64,000 bases of DNA. It comes from Mytilus edulis. Lineage: Eukaryota; Mollusca; Bivalvia; Mytilida; Mytilidae. Shown one piece after another: positions 23,199 through 31,745 of this stretch (position 1 is the first letter of the stretch; the number at the start of each line of letters is the position of its first letter). The notes beneath the pieces are model-generated. The model worked only from the letters and a program-made list of their open reading frames with translations, was not told where the DNA came from and ran no database searches. Both the position numbers and the translations under genes were made by a program. Where the stretch lies: the NCBI RefSeq assembly GCF_963676685.1, contig NC_092345.1:52290495-52354494 (forward strand), written 5' to 3'.

Positions 23199-24020
23199 TG
23201 GAATTGTAGTGAATGTTTCGGTCATTGTCCTGAATATCTTAATAATATGTAATATGTATGTGAAAGATGATGATGATGTATGATTCTATATATTAAAAGA
23301 AAAAAAAAGAAGCATAAAAGAAGAGAAAAAAGGGGAAAACAGGCTTATGAAAGAAGAAAAAAAAATAAAAAAAAGAAATAAAAGAAGAAGAAAATAAGCT
23401 TCAAAAAGAAAAGAAAAAGCTCTAACTCCGCCTAACATCTTTATGTTAGACAGTCTCAAGCCTGCGAAGGAGGAGAGGAGCTTAGTAAAGAATAAGGATC
23501 ATCACAGACATGTATATTTAGTCACGTGAATCATAAATGAGATTTATAACAACACAAATGTGTAGCGCACTGGAAAAATGATCATTACTCAATGTCATTG
23601 ACATGTCCATTTTTAGCCTTCAGAATTTCTTAAACAATCATTTTAAGCTAGTGAAAATTTCAACATATTTATTTTTAAGGGTGTTGAAATTCCAAGTTGG
23701 TGAATTTTAAGGGTGTTTAATTTTCAACAAAAAATACCCTGTACGAGAAAGAAAAATGAATCGCGTGCATTTTCCTTGAGCTATGATTTTATCCATTTGT
23801 TTTTTAGGGCTTCATAATTTATATTCAATACGGTTTTAGAGGACTTAAAATTCAATACATCAGGGAAAAAACTACTTGGTCTCTATTATTTATATTACTT
23901 TTTGTAGCCAATCAAATGTTTCTAAATTCCCTATTTTTAGGGTGCATACTATTTCGAATCATTGTTTTTAGGGTGCTGAAGGTCAATGTCATTAGTTTAT
24001 AGTGACTCTTTCCCAGAAAC
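23199..24020. other. Intergenic; purine tract, no gene
   Basis: A polypurine block (about 23290-23420, A/G-rich) is followed by an AT-rich stretch with the recurring word AGGGTG(T/C)TGAA (near 23680, 23710, 23940, 23970). It may be a small MITE-like insert. No open frame was accepted. Confidence 0.5.
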
Positions 24021-24023
24021 TAC

Positions 24024-24055
24024 CCAATGATACTCTTGACGTGGTCTTTATAAAG
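24024..24055 (+). promoter_or_regulatory. CCAAT + TATA promoter of TBP-like gene
   Basis: CCAAT (24024-24028) is followed by TATAAAG (24049-24055), 83 bp before the preferred start codon at 24138. The layout matches those at 16551 and 22669. Confidence 0.55.
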
Positions 24056-24137
24056 ATAAGAAACGGGTTGTTTCGTTCATTCTTGTTGAAAATTTCTTCA
24101 AGAACACATCGAATACGTGAACAAGAGACCATTTAAG

Positions 24138-24629
24138 ATGCAGCTGACTAACGTGGTGGTACAAGGCGAGTTGAATTGTTCTATCAATCTGCGGGATCTG
24201 GCTCTTAAACTAGTAAACGTTCGATACAATCCCCGATCTTTTTCAGCGCTTATATGGCAGCATAGGAAAATTGGTGGTAACTGTAATGGGAAAAGTTCTT
24301 CTTTATTACAAGGACGCCGTAGACTCCGACAATATACGCGAGTGTTACAGAAACTAGGTTACGAGATAAAATTGAAGAACGTTCGAGTGATCACTGCATC
24401 GGCTGTTCATAAAATAGACGGACCCATTAATCCACTTCATTTACCTCGGGAATTTAGCTATGAACCCGAACTTTTTCCTGCAATCATGCTTCGTCGACAA
24501 GGTATTCATTATCTATGTCGTTTATCGGGGATATTGATGATTACGGGTATTCACAATGAACAGGACTTTGAGACAGTATATTCAGTGATTAGGGAAATTG
24601 AACGTATAAGAGAGGCTAATTCATGTTAA
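24138..24629 (+). CDS. TATA-binding-protein-like protein (Polinton-encoded)
   Basis: TBP binds the TATA box through a saddle made of two imperfect repeats. This intact 163-residue ORF shows both: repeat 1 with MQLTNVVVQGELNC, YNPRSFSALI (about 30-39) and RVLQKLGYE (68-76), and repeat 2 with FSYEPELFPAIM (106-117), a GILMITG strand (131-137) and a C-terminal helix. YEPELFP and NP-x-x-F-x-A are TBP hallmarks. Compared with cellular TBP (core about 180 residues) it lacks several residues in the second half of repeat 1, around the loop/strand carrying one DNA-kinking phenylalanine. I chose ATG 24138 over the upstream GTG 24117 because the TBP core begins at once. It is followed 3 bp later by the next ORF. 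Large dsDNA viruses carry TBP homologues, but I do not know of one in Polintons. The homology is read by eye. Confidence 0.7.
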   Translation: MQLTNVVVQGELNCSINLRDLALKLVNVRYNPRSFSALIWQHRKIGGNCNGKSSSLLQGRRRLRQYTRVLQKLGYEIKLKNVRVITASAVHKIDGPINPLHLPREFSYEPELFPAIMLRRQGIHYLCRLSGILMITGIHNEQDFETVYSVIREIERIREANSC

Positions 24630-24632
24630 GCG

Positions 24633-24806
24633 ATGGATATGGATATAACATATTGTCGTCTGTTGTTTGCACAAAAACGCTGCGAGTTTTTTTCTATTCT
24701 GTTGTCCATTCGAAATGATAACACCCGATTGCGATGTTATATGGATAATAAAGAGCTTGATACATGGAAACACGAGATGATTTCATGGTTTTGTGAGAAA
24801 GGTTAA
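24633..24806 (+). CDS. 57-aa protein, unknown
   Basis: An intact ORF starts 3 bp after the TBP-like stop, so the two are probably co-transcribed. The product has a hydrophobic/aromatic N-terminal half with three cysteines and an acidic/aromatic C-terminal half (LDTWKHEMISWF). No family recognised. It is followed by the integrase start 33 bp downstream. Confidence 0.45.
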   Translation: MDMDITYCRLLFAQKRCEFFSILLSIRNDNTRLRCYMDNKELDTWKHEMISWFCEKG

Positions 24807-24839
24807 TAAGAGGGAGTTTCAAGCAAGAACATAATAACG

Positions 24840-25933
24840 ATGACCTATAAAGACTATTTGGAGAAGATATATTACAACCCCCAACACCCAGGATCTTTGT
24901 CAGGTGTAAATAAACTATATAAAGCAGTGCGGAAAGAATGAAAGTATGTACTAGGAAAAACGAAAATTAGAAAATGGTTGGAAACTCAAGAAACGTTTGG
25001 TCTTCATCGCCAAGTGAATAGAAAATTTCCTCGAGCTCAAGTAATCTCACCATATATCGACTACCAATGGGACGTTGACACTGCTGTGTTAACAACGTAC
25101 ACTAAAGACAATGATGGATATGCCTACTTTGTACTAGCGATTGATGTCTTCTCTCGATTCATATGGACAAAGGTTCTCAGATCCACTAAAGTAGTGGAGA
25201 TGCTAGATACATTGGAATCGATTTTTAGAGAGGGTAGAAAGCCAACTAAATTTCGCTCTGATAAAGGAGTTGAATATAAAAACCGGGAGGTTGCAAGACT
25301 ACTCCAGGAAAGAAGTATAGACCAGTTTTTCACTGAAAATGAATTAAAAGCATCCTACGCTGAAAGAGGGATTAAAACGATAAAGTCTAGACTCGGTCGA
25401 TATATGACTAGACATCAGTCATATCGATGGATTGATGTTTTAGCATCAGTGACACAAAGTTATAATGCTACGGTTCATCGATCAATAAAGATGGCTCCAA
25501 AAAATGTGACTCAAAATGATGAAATTAGGTTATGGAAAATGCAATCTAGAGCTCAAAGAAAGAAAAAAGTCTCAAAAACAACACCTCGGTATGCCTTTCG
25601 TCTGGGTGAAACAGTTAGAATTTCAAAATTACGTTACGTGTTTGACCGTGAATATGACGAGCGTTCACGATGGAGTATTTTATAGTTGCTGACAGAGGAA
25701 AAAGACAAGGACTCCCCTATTTCGTTCTGAAGGATACAATGGGTTTTGTTATTCAGGGGACATTTCAAAGTGGAGAACTCAGTAAAGTGACGATAACCGA
25801 TGATACCGTTAATCGAATAGAAAAAGTATTGCGTAAGAGAAGAGGAAATGTATATTTGAAATGGATGGGCTGGCCAAAGAAGTTTAATTCATGAATACCT
25901 CAAACTATGCTGAAAAACTATAAGAGCCCTTAA
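24840..25933 (+). pseudogene. int: Polinton integrase (rve/retroviral-like) with C-terminal chromodomain
   Basis: The enzyme inserts the element into host DNA. From ATG 24840 the N-terminal helical region (KDYLEKIYYNP, GSLSGVNKLYKAV) is interrupted by TGA 24939-24941, where family members usually have glycine. The RNase-H-like core follows: first Asp in WDVDT (near 25074), LAIDVFSRFIW, second Asp in RSDKGVEY (near 25260) and the Glu in YAERGIKTIK (near 25362), a DD(33)E spacing. A one-base shift at about 25665 separates the core from the SH3/chromodomain part (FIVADRGKRQGLPYF.., VYLKWMGWPKKFNS). A TGA at 25892 replaces the conserved Trp after FNS, and TAA 25931-25933 is the final stop. All three acidic residues are present but the gene is triply broken. 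Confidence 0.88.
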
Positions 25934-25949
25934 AAAAAAGACGACTATT

Positions 25950-26375
25950 ATGGATAATTTTTACGTTCATCTATACTGCTGGGATTCGATAACAACGCAT
26001 GTGGATAATCATGCAGGACAGTTTGTGATTGATTTATCAAAAACCTTTTTGTTTGATGGTCATTGGGAATGTGCTATAACGGAAATCAACTTCAAGTCAG
26101 ATTTTGCACGCCCTACGGGACGTATTTATGTTTGCTGCGATCTCATAGAACAGTCCTACGTGCGAAATACGACACTATGTGTTTTACGTTCTGTACCTAT
26201 TCAAGACGATGAGCAAACGGATTTAGTCTTTACTCCATTATTCTATATGAAAATCCTTCGACAGGACATGAATCGTATTCAGATTTTCATAAGAGACGAA
26301 GAGCTCAATCCCTGTCGGTTTAAATCGGGAGGTTTATACTGCACACTTCATTTCCGAAAGAGATGGGTTCGATAG
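25950..26375 (+). CDS. penton-like minor capsid protein of Polinton
   Basis: This 141-residue ORF is placed between integrase and major capsid genes, as in other Polintons. The N-terminus (MDNFYVHLYCWDS.., then DNHAGQFVIDL, a Leu-rich strand, and GHWECAITEINF) follows the pattern of Polinton minor capsid/penton proteins, in which an N-terminal strand is followed by F..L.....L.G.WEVAL.E. A single-jelly-roll fold at capsid vertices is inferred from family knowledge. The family's usual length is greater (about 200-300 aa), so the C-terminus may be truncated by the stop at 26373-26375. A TATAAGA sequence at 25919 could be its own promoter. Confidence 0.6.
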   Translation: MDNFYVHLYCWDSITTHVDNHAGQFVIDLSKTFLFDGHWECAITEINFKSDFARPTGRIYVCCDLIEQSYVRNTTLCVLRSVPIQDDEQTDLVFTPLFYMKILRQDMNRIQIFIRDEELNPCRFKSGGLYCTLHFRKRWVR

Positions 26376-26400
26376 ATGTCTATGACTATAACAAATGACG

Positions 26401-26656
26401 ATGGATCCCATACGTGCCTGATCATATAAACATTTTGCAGATGTGACCGAGGGTTCACCCGGATTATAAAGGGCGATACATCGTGGGTAGAGGCTCTAGG
26501 TTCCGTTCATTATCAGATAATATAGACGTAAATCTGGTGAGTCCTGTAGCACAGTCCTTGGAGATGGCAAAATCTGAATTGAAAAGAGAGAGACAAAAAG
26601 TTATAAGAGAGAGGGTGAAAAAACCTAGAACGGGGTATAATCAACTTGAAACCTAG
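26401..26656 (+). pseudogene. small basic Polinton protein, frameshifted
   Basis: After ATG 26401 (MDPI) the frame shifts within a few codons and meets TGA near 26441. From there an open stretch to TAG 26654-26656 encodes a conserved-looking arginine/lysine-rich segment with RGSRFRSLSDN, VNLVSPVAQSLEMAKSELK and a very basic C-terminus. Similar short basic proteins lie just before the major capsid gene in other Polintons and may be packaged with DNA (an adenovirus core/pVI-like role is a guess). Two lesions in the first 15 codons suggest decay. Confidence 0.5.
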
Positions 26657-26680
26657 TGAGATATAGAACTCTCTGGAAAA

Positions 26681-27944
26681 ATGATGAATCAACTTGAAGA
26701 GAACCACGGAGATGAGCTTTCTCTTTTTACACCACCACCCAATAATACCGCCATACAGAGGAGGGAGTTTATTGAGTATAGAGCAATCAGTCAACTGTCA
26801 AATTATGCGGATTTGGAATTTCTCATTCCACCACAGTCTGCCGGATATATGGATTTAAACAGAAGTACTCTGAAAATTAAAGTGCGACTCACAGATGCCT
26901 ATGATATCCCAATCCTTAAAGACGATAACGTCGGCTTGGTGAATCTAGGCTTACACTCTTTATTTTCTCAAGTGGATTGCTATCTGCAGCAGACAGCTGT
27001 TGGTCAGACGGGAACCAACTATCCATATTAGGCGTATATAGATACGTTACTATCTACCAGTGCCAATGATAAAGTAGACTTGGAATCACAACTGTTTATA
27101 AAAGATACCGTTGGCCCCGATGATCCTAACGTTCGTGGGGGTAGTAATACCGGGCTCTATATCAGAGGTCAATACACAAAAGAAGGTCGAATCTTAGAAC
27201 TAGAGGGACCTATACATTCAGACATTTTTCAACAAAACCGATTATATTATAAATGGTGTAAGCTTGTCTTTGAGGTTGCATCAAAGTAAGAACGCATTCC
27301 GTTTGATGTCAGATAAAAGTGGTGCAAGTTATAACGTACACATTATGGATGCTAGTTTCAAGTTGTGCGTACAGAAACCTAACGCAGGAGTGTTAATGGC
27401 TCATAGTAAACTGTTAAAAGACTCTTCCGCTATTTATCCATACATAAGCAGTAGTTTCAAGATCGCATCGGTACCCAAGGGAGAATACAGTCATAGTCAA
27501 AACAATCTGTTTATGGGAGAAGTTCCGTCGCAATTAATTGTGTTCCTCGTCAGCAGTGCAGCCTATGAAGGAGATTATAAGAGGTCATCGTATCATTTTC
27601 CAGCGTTTGATTGCAATTTCATAGCTCTGTATGTAGACGGACAATCGTATCCGGCAAAACCTCTTCAACCTAATTTCCTCGGACATAACGTGGTGGAAGC
27701 ATATAGGACCTTGACGGCGATACGAAAGGATGTAGATATTTCTCTAAGTGATTATACAGGTGGATATGCTATTTATGTATTAAACGTCGACGAAAACGTA
27801 GATTTTAATACCAAGCGAAGGGGAGATTGTAGGCTCGAGTTCAGATTTGGAACTGCCTTATCAGAAAGTGTAACTATACTGATGTATGGAAAGTTTCCGA
27901 GGATTTTACAGATCGACGAATCCAGGAGTGTGTTGTTACAATGA
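26681..27944 (+). pseudogene. mcp: Polinton major capsid protein (double jelly-roll, hexon-like)
   Basis: Forms the hexameric capsomers of the predicted virion. From ATG 26681, the N-terminal arm is followed by LEFLIPPQSAGYMDLNRS, LVNLGLHSLFSQVDCYL and TNYPY, all typical of Polinton capsid proteins. TAG at 27029-27031 interrupts the family motif NYPY-x-AYIDTLL. The frame continues to about 27245, shifts by one base in an AT run, and is then open with LHQSKNAFRLM, ASFKLCVQKP, a Gly-rich C-terminal region and TGA 27942-27944. The total is about 420 codons, slightly short for the family (450-500). The final TGA overlaps the protease ATG by 4 nt (ATGA), indicating a tight late-gene cluster. Confidence 0.85.
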
Positions 27945-28381
27945 ATAACTTAGAATTGGAGAACATCTTGGGGGAATATCCGGTGAAAGTATTGTGTGCT
28001 GATGAATTACCAGCATGTATCGAAAGGAGACCACAGTTCTTTGTGGTTAACTCCGATCCGTGTTCAGACGTGGGTTCTCATTGGCTTGTGTTTCATTTTC
28101 CCGAGATTGGACCGAGTGAATTTTTTGATTTCCTTCGAGAAAAACCGGAGAAGTATCAACGACGGTTTAAAAACGTATTGATTGCTAATGAACCGCAGTA
28201 CCTGTATACCTCAGATCAATTACAGCCATCAGACAGCACTGCCTGTGGATACTATTGCATTCATTTTATCCGTTCGCGTTATAGATATGAGTCCTTTAAA
28301 GATGTTATGAAAAAATTCAGTTCCGTGAATTTAATGGCAAATGATAGAACAGTGATGAAATTGATAAGAGAGGGACATTAG
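27941..28381 (+). CDS. pro: adenain-like cysteine protease
   Basis: A capsid-maturation protease of the adenovirus/Ulp1 fold. The intact 146-residue ORF shows the catalytic histidine in GSHWLVFHF (His47), an Asp in EFFDFL (Asp63), Gln in SDQLQPSD (Gln93 or 95) and the nucleophile in STACGYYCIHF (Cys102). The order His-Asp-Gln-Cys and the spacing fit the family. The start codon overlaps the end of the major capsid gene. Length is slightly below adenovirus protease (about 200 aa) because the C-terminal helix region is short, as in other Polintons. Confidence 0.85.
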   Translation: MNNLELENILGEYPVKVLCADELPACIERRPQFFVVNSDPCSDVGSHWLVFHFPEIGPSEFFDFLREKPEKYQRRFKNVLIANEPQYLYTSDQLQPSDSTACGYYCIHFIRSRYRYESFKDVMKKFSSVNLMANDRTVMKLIREGH

Positions 28382-28402
28382 TTTGAATACAGACCAATTA
28401 GA

Positions 28403-28633
28403 ATGGAAAGAGTTGATAGTCAACAAAGTGAAAAATGGCATTTTCTTGGAAGTCGATGTCCTAAATCAGAGATTGTATATTTCTGCCAGATGTGTGTCGT
28501 GTTTGTTATCATCATTACGTCAATCGCTAACCTTACGATGCATAACAATAAGAGTGAACTGTGGATCTCGTTACTGAGTAGTTCGATTGGATATGCCTTA
28601 CCCAGTCCAACTTTAAAAGGGTCGAAAATATGA
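28403..28633 (+). CDS. small Polinton membrane protein (two hydrophobic segments)
   Basis: A 76-residue ORF has two hydrophobic stretches, about residues 26-43 (Val/Ile-rich) and 53-68 (LWISLLSSSIGYAL), separated by a short Asn-rich loop. The preceding segment EKWHFLGSRCPKSEIVYF and the closing LPSPTLK match a small hydrophobic protein that I recognise between protease and ATPase genes in Polintons. The role is unknown; an inner membrane or assembly function is possible. The overlapping frame 28383-28577 is a shadow of this gene. Confidence 0.6.
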   Translation: MERVDSQQSEKWHFLGSRCPKSEIVYFCQMCVVFVIIITSIANLTMHNNKSELWISLLSSSIGYALPSPTLKGSKI

Positions 28634-28655
28634 GAGAGAAGTAAAAAAAATTATC

Positions 28656-29297
28656 ATGTTTCCGTTCCTTCCCTGCTCCAGCATGGTGATTAGTGGACAG
28701 ACCGGAAGTGGGAAAACACGCTTTGTATTTAAATTGCGGCAACACTTAAATGGAAAAGATCCTCCTGATAAAATTCTTTACTGTTACGGTATACACCAAG
28801 AACTTTTTGATGACATGGAGAAGACTATTCCAGGGATAACTTTTTTAAAGGGGATTCCTACGCCATATACAATTGATGGTTTTACGCGGGAAAAGCGTCA
28901 TCGTCTCGTGATTATTGACGATTTAGGACATGAAGTTGTGAAGAATCAGGAGATGGAACTCATTCTCACGCAAGGATGCCATCACAGAAAATTGTCCTGT
29001 ATTTGTCTTAATCAAAATCTCTACCTGGGTGGCAGTAAAGCTAGAACCATTGCATTGAATACGACGTACTTGATATTAATGAAACACCTGAGGGATGTAT
29101 CTCAAATATCTATGTTGGGCAGACAAATTTATCCGGGAAGAAGACATCTATTGATGGAAGCTTATCGAGATGCAAACTCGAAGCCATTTGGTTATTTAGT
29201 TTTTGCTCTGGCGGCTCACGTCAGTGATACTTACAGATTGAGGACTCGTGTGTTTCCAAATGAAGATCCTATCATTTACGTGCCCAAACATTCATAA
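28656..29297 (+). CDS. atp: FtsK/HerA-type genome-packaging ATPase
   Basis: Pumps DNA into the capsid in PRD1/adenovirus-like and giant viruses. The intact 213-residue ORF has Walker A GQTGSGKT (14-21), Walker B LVIIDDL (84-90), a polar sensor motif ICLNQNLY (about 115-122) and a C-terminal region with the conserved PFGYLVF. Length fits Polinton ATPases (about 200-220). The start at 28656 is 22 bp after the membrane-protein stop and puts Walker A at the expected distance. No lesion seen. Confidence 0.92.
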   Translation: MFPFLPCSSMVISGQTGSGKTRFVFKLRQHLNGKDPPDKILYCYGIHQELFDDMEKTIPGITFLKGIPTPYTIDGFTREKRHRLVIIDDLGHEVVKNQEMELILTQGCHHRKLSCICLNQNLYLGGSKARTIALNTTYLILMKHLRDVSQISMLGRQIYPGRRHLLMEAYRDANSKPFGYLVFALAAHVSDTYRLRTRVFPNEDPIIYVPKHS

Positions 29298-29310
29298 GAG
29301 ACTGTAAGAG

Positions 29311-29580
29311 ATGCTGAAGAGAAAGATGAGCCAACTTTTAATAAATCAAACCCACTTTCTGGAATTGATACAAACTAGCTCCAAACTACAGAGAAAAGCT
29401 TTATTCAAAACTATTGACAAATTACAGTTGAGAGCATTCAGTGAAGTAGCCCACAACGTGATCAAAGTAACTGTTATCTTATCTCCGGGGGATAAAAATA
29501 AATTGAAGAAATATAAAAGGGTTATAACGATCCTAGGGAGGAAAACTGCAACTAGGAAGGACATTTGGACTAGTATCTGA
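29311..29580 (+). CDS. small helical Polinton protein downstream of ATPase
   Basis: An 89-residue intact ORF starts 13 bp after the ATPase stop. It is rich in Leu, Lys and Gln and predicted mostly helical, with KLQRKALFKTIDKLQLRAF, then VTVILSP and LKKYKRVITILGRK. Short proteins of this pattern occur beside Polinton ATPases; function unknown. It is the last gene of the element, with a poly(A) signal about 165 bp downstream. Confidence 0.5.
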   Translation: MLKRKMSQLLINQTHFLELIQTSSKLQRKALFKTIDKLQLRAFSEVAHNVIKVTVILSPGDKNKLKKYKRVITILGRKTATRKDIWTSI

Positions 29581-29744
29581 TGAATTACAAGGCATAGTTT
29601 TAGTTTCTATAGAGAACTGACATGTAGTCTGACATGAGACTTTGACTCCATACTGGGAGAGTTAAATAGATTAGCTTCTACATCTGACATGTCTGATACA
29701 TATACATCCATTTCATTGGAATTTCTTTTTTTTTCAAAAAAAAG

Positions 29745-29750
29745 AATAAA
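29745..29750 (+). terminator. poly(A) signal AATAAA after Polinton late genes
   Basis: AATAAA lies 165 bp beyond the last Polinton stop in AT-rich DNA and could serve the late transcript. No clear terminal inverted repeat is found between here and 30,065. Confidence 0.4.
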
Positions 29751-30064
29751 TTTATTAAAAGTAAAATACGTAAAACTCTGGATAACATTAGCAATACCTC
29801 TCTATCTTTCTTCATGTACAAAAAAAAACATGTATCTAGTATTTTTTGGCTTCTTTTGTGCATGCAGGTGCGTCCACACCAGCCTCGTGTATATACATGT
29901 GTATACAACGGGTGCAGAAAGGGATAAATTGAGGCAGAATTAGAGAAATATATTTATCCACAGAAAAACTTTTTCACTGCTATGAATATTTATGTAGGCG
30001 CGAAGCAACACATTTTGTTTTGTATTAACAAGAAGTTAAACACATAACTTCATTCGTGAGAAAA

Positions 30065-30140
30065 ATGTCGTACAGAACAGACAATTATCACTGGAAACAT
30101 GTGATTTATTTGACGTTCGTCTTTTCTACCATTTCTGCAG
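30065..30140 (+). CDS. mucin-like gene, exon 1: signal peptide
   Basis: ATG 30065 opens a 25-codon exon ending at a consensus donor (CTGCAG/GTAACA). The product begins with a polar, Lys/His-containing segment followed by a hydrophobic core (VIYLTFVF) and a small-residue cleavage site (STISA-G), a typical secretory signal peptide. The exon ends in phase 1 (one base, G), matching the phase-1 start of the exon at 33374 to form a Gly codon. This phase match is the main reason for joining the two across a 3.2-kb intron. The promoter was not identified. Confidence 0.6.
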
Positions 30141-31239
30141 GTAACATTTCGTTTTGTTTTCATTTTTTACAGCGCTTGGTCGATACCTCTACTAGTGGAC
30201 TATCAGTCCCGATCGAGGGTATCATCAGCTCAGTAGTCAGTATTTCGGTACAGACATGATTTATAACAAACCCTTCTTTAAAAAAAATCTGCTTCGGCTG
30301 TTTTCTGCTCTTTGGTCTAGTTGTTGTCTCTTTGACACATTCCTCATTTCAATTCTCAATTTTACCGTTTATACATTTTGAAATTATGAAGAAACTAAGA
30401 GTGCATTTCTTTCTAACACAAACGATGCAAACGGCTAAGCGCGCACATGTTTTGGTCATTTCTTTTAAACATGCGTTTGCAAAGTTTACAAAAACATAGA
30501 CAAACTATGCACACGTTAAAAATGCGTCTGCAGTTTGTCGTTTGTTAGTACAAACGATACAGTTGTTTCTAACTTTAACCTGATTAAACGAAGTATTTGT
30601 TTCTACGTTTGTCTGTCTACCAACAACATATGCATGCATTATTGAAAGTTCAAACAGGGTCAGTAAAGACTTATTAAACGATGTATTTGTTTTTACTTTT
30701 TGTAGCGTTTAGAAAACAACAACAAACGCGACACAACGTTATCAACATTTGGGTTACAAAGAAATGCGGCCTAAGGTTTCACATCTCTCAGGCAAAGTTG
30801 GATTTAGCTATTTTAAGATATTTTTTGTCACAAAGCTCTTCAACTGTTTCGGTAAATATATATACATCCTTGGTTTTCAAAGATTTTGCGTTGAATGTTC
30901 CTGAGATGATGGAAATCCCAAAAAGCGCATATGACGGATGAGATTATTAAACGTTTTGTTTTCATTTTTGCTATATATGTTTGATCATATAAAGTAATAA
31001 ACACAAATTTTTATTCTATATCTTTCAGACCGGCTTTACAAAAATGTTTAAATGATACAACATTTGCATAGGAGGGTACTTTAAATGTACGCCTAACTAG
31101 TATATCAATTTGGAACTGTCAGAAAAGACAACAAATGGAAGATTTTAACGACCTTGACTGGCTATACAGCCCTTGCACGGTCTGTAAATGTCAGAAAAGT
31201 TTTATCTGTTCAAGTATTAATAAGATACCAAATATATTG

Positions 31240-31390
31240 ATAAGAAATTATCAGTCTTTTATTCAGAAATATGACAGATGGTATCATTTTATTTGATGTC
31301 TTTGAGCTTTTGATTTTGCCATTTTAATAGGGACTTTCCGTTTTGAATTTTCCTTCGGGTTCATTTTTGTTTGTTTGTTATTTTCTTTTT
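31240..31390 (+). repeat. dispersed repeat family R2
   Basis: ATATGACAGATGGTATC.., TTTGAT(G)TC.., CTTTTGATTTTGCCATTT, GGGACTTTCCGTTTTGAATT. Further copies are at 31640-31745 (+), 35410-35525 (+) and 63555-63700 (minus). Confidence 0.7.
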
Positions 31391-31559
31391 TTTTTTTTTT
31401 TTAGATTGATCTTCATTTTTTTACTTGTACAAATTAACAAAAATCTGAATGAAATGTTCGCTACTGAACATGACAGGATTAATATTAAGTAATTCTATGA
31501 TGAATAAGTTTAACTAGTAATCAGATATAAACCTTTCAAAAATGCGACTGTCGTACAAG

Positions 31560-31745
31560 TGAGAGGTTCAGCTAAGTATAAAACCAGTTTTTTTTTAAGC
31601 CACCATTTTCTACCTTAGAAAATGCTTGTACTAATTTAGGAATATGACGGTTGTTATCCATTCTTTTGATGTGTTTTAGCTTTTGATTTTGCCATTAGAT
31701 TAGGGATTTTCCGCTTTGAGTTTTCCTCGGAGTTCGATAATTTTG
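31560..31745 (+). repeat. dispersed repeat family R2, longer copy
   Basis: Begins GAGAGGTTCAGCTAAGTATA and continues through CCATTTTCTACCTTAGAAAATG to the GATTTTGCCATTAG block. The same longer form appears inverted at 63555-63700. Confidence 0.7.

Larger units (their letters stand above)
16540..29750 (+). mobile_element. degraded Polinton/Maverick (adintovirus-like) element
   Basis: Genes in order are protein-primed DNA polymerase B, three small ORFs, PC4-like, TBP-like, rve integrase with chromodomain, penton-like minor capsid protein, small basic protein, double-jelly-roll major capsid protein, adenain-like protease, small membrane protein, FtsK/HerA packaging ATPase and a small ORF, all on the + strand. 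Polymerase, integrase, protease, ATPase and capsid proteins together define Polintons. The expected long terminal inverted repeats and 6-bp target duplication were not found, so the limits given are those of the recognisable genes and promoters. Base composition is more GC-rich than the flanks. Several genes carry frameshifts or stops; others are open. Confidence 0.9.

Noticed and set aside
29689..29943. 84-codon frame after the last Polinton gene
   Set aside because: Low-complexity Phe/Lys-rich start and no similarity to Polinton proteins.
30681..30941. Possible exon in the first intron of the mucin-like gene
   Set aside because: Acceptor phase is compatible, but no downstream donor keeps the phase needed for exon 2; kept only as a possible alternative terminal exon.
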